A stretch of 7,844 bases of DNA from Chloroflexia bacterium (GTDB lineage: Bacteria > Chloroflexota > Chloroflexia > Thermomicrobiales > UBA6265). Position 1 is the stretch's first letter, and each line of letters starts with the position of its first letter. The DNA is taken from NCBI GenBank assembly GCA_030430125.1, contig JAUIGA010000152.1, forward strand, positions 1 to 7,844, written 5' to 3'. The translations under genes were made by a program, and so were the position numbers. Below the pieces are notes generated by a model, which saw only the letters and a program-made list of their open reading frames with translations, was not told the DNA's origin and ran no database searches. Shown piece after piece: positions 6,942 through 7,844 of this stretch.

Positions 6942-7844
6942 CTACTGCAACCGGCCCCGTGCCAGTGTCGGCCACACCGCGTCGATGCAGGGGCCGTCCA
7001 CCACGAACATCTGCTCGTGCAGGTGCACCACCTGGTCGCTGTAGCCGATATTCAGCCGCAGGCGGTCGCCAACCTTCACGCAGTCGTTCGGCCCGTCGAG
7101 CCGGATGGTGCCGTGCTCCGCCGAGAAAGCCATCCCTGTCACCCCGTCCAGCCCCACCACCTCGGGCTCCAGGTTGGATGGATCGAGGGTCTTCCGACCC
7201 GCGTCGAAGATGATCCGGTCCGGCGTCGGACGGCTCGTCACCGTCACCAGCAGCGACAGCGCCGGGCGCACCGGCACGTCCAGATCCCGGTAGAAACGGT
7301 CGCCGAAGATGCCGCCACCCGCCTGCACCTCGGTCACGCCATCGATCCCCGCCGTGGTCAGGAAGGTACCCGTACCGCCGCAGGAGACGATCGGCACCTC
7401 GATGCCGGCATCGCGAAGGGCCGCCACGGTTTCCAGCACCGGCGCCAGCGACGAACGGATCGCCGCCTCGCGCTCGGCGGGGTCCAACACCGTCAACGTG
7501 TGACCTTCCCACGTCATCACGCCGCCGAAGCGAACGTGCCGCATCGCCGCGATCTCCCGGGCAAGCGCGATCGCGGACTCGCCGGGGGCGATCCCGGCCC
7601 GGTTCATGCCGCAGTCCATCTCGATCACCAGTCGGGGTGAGGTGCCCGCCTCAGCCGCCGCCGCGTCGTGTTCCCGCGCGTTTTCAAGACAATCGACGGC
7701 CACAGCGATGTCCGCCTGCCGCGCGACCCGCGCCAGTCGCCGCGTCTTGATCGGCCCGACGATCTGGTTGGCGATGAGGATGTCGCGGATTCCCGCCGCC
7801 GCGTACACCTCCGCCTCGCTCGTCTTGGCGCAGGTGATGCCGTG
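6942..7844 (-). CDS. PLP enzyme of the D-threonine aldolase / DSD1 (alanine racemase N-domain) family, partial
   Basis: The 5' end runs off the right edge. The visible 300 residues begin H-G-I-T-C-A-K-T-S-E-A-E-V and end at TAG. The segment G-I-T-C-A-K with I-L-I-A-N-Q, then I-E-M-D-C-G-M-N-R-A-G, S-C-G-G-T-G-T and V-T-E-V-Q-A-G-G-G-I-F-G-D are typical of fold-type III PLP enzymes in the D-threonine aldolase / D-serine dehydratase-like group. The C-terminal beta domain follows (D-A-G-R-K-T, A-E-H-G, G-D-R-L-R-L). The PLP lysine should lie in the missing 60-80 N-terminal residues. The metal-binding region near the end reads G-Y-S-D-Q-V-V-H-L-H-E, not the His-plus-Cys/Asp arrangement I recall for D-serine dehydratase, so substrate and even reaction (aldol cleavage, dehydration or epimerisation) are open. 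It is upstream of and co-directional with the sulfatase, 354 bp away. Confidence 0.85.
   Translation of the reverse strand, partial: HGITCAKTSEAEVYAAAGIRDILIANQIVGPIKTRRLARVARQADIAVAVDCLENAREHDAAAAEAGTSPRLVIEMDCGMNRAGIAPGESAIALAREIAAMRHVRFGGVMTWEGHTLTVLDPAEREAAIRSSLAPVLETVAALRDAGIEVPIVSCGGTGTFLTTAGIDGVTEVQAGGGIFGDRFYRDLDVPVRPALSLLVTVTSRPTPDRIIFDAGRKTLDPSNLEPEVVGLDGVTGMAFSAEHGTIRLDGPNDCVKVGDRLRLNIGYSDQVVHLHEQMFVVDGPCIDAVWPTLARGRLQ

Noticed and set aside
6946..6966. A sigma-54-like TGGCACG and TTGC pair on the - strand at the end of the PLP enzyme gene
   Set aside because: The two halves are 3 bp too far apart (13 in place of 10 between GG and GC), and they lie inside coding sequence for the conserved C-terminus.

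Overview
The window is GC-rich bacterial chromosome. The RecA sequence, a Gram-positive-type LexA operator (CGAAC-N4-GTTCG), a Tat-exported solute-binding protein with an S-R-R-R-F-L signal, and the GC-rich codon choice suggest Chloroflexota of the Thermomicrobia/Sphaerobacter type. A high-GC actinobacterium is the main alternative. This placement rests on recognising families, not on a tree.

Layout from left to right. (1) The 3' end of a + strand HepT/DUF86-type HEPN toxin gene (1-166) carries the R-x4-H-x-Y RNase motif. (2) recA follows on the - strand (479-1555) and converges on it. It has a GC-rich terminator hairpin at 421-448, a long leader, and a promoter followed closely by a near-perfect LexA box at 1764-1777. 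(3) A divergent + strand gene (2076-3806), with its own TTGACA-type promoter, encodes a Tat-secreted family 1 type ABC solute-binding protein. No permease genes are present in the window. (4) The 390 bp after it hold two tandem hairpins, a textbook sigma-54 (-24/-12) promoter sequence at 3970-3985, and a 21-codon ORF (4035-4100) with a perfect Shine-Dalgarno that encodes an almost purely aliphatic peptide. A 16-bp perfect hairpin closes this region. (5) A - strand pair follows: a cytoplasmic type I sulfatase with a C-V-P-S-R active site (5199-6587) and, 29 bp downstream, the formylglycine-generating enzyme that would activate it (4198-5169). (6) An unusual 354-bp leader precedes the sulfatase and contains overlapping, mutually exclusive inverted repeats. 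(7) The window ends in a partial - strand PLP enzyme of the alanine racemase N-domain / D-threonine aldolase / DSD1 type (6942-7844).

How the parts work together. RecA and its operator form a self-contained SOS unit. The sulfatase and FGE form a maturation pair: FGE oxidises Cys58 of the sulfatase to formylglycine. The sulfatase, the PLP enzyme and the solute-binding protein may belong to accessory catabolism, but nothing in the sequence fixes a substrate. The item most deserving a second look is the tiny hydrophobic ORF behind a sigma-54-type promoter, followed by the nested inverted repeats upstream of the sulfatase.
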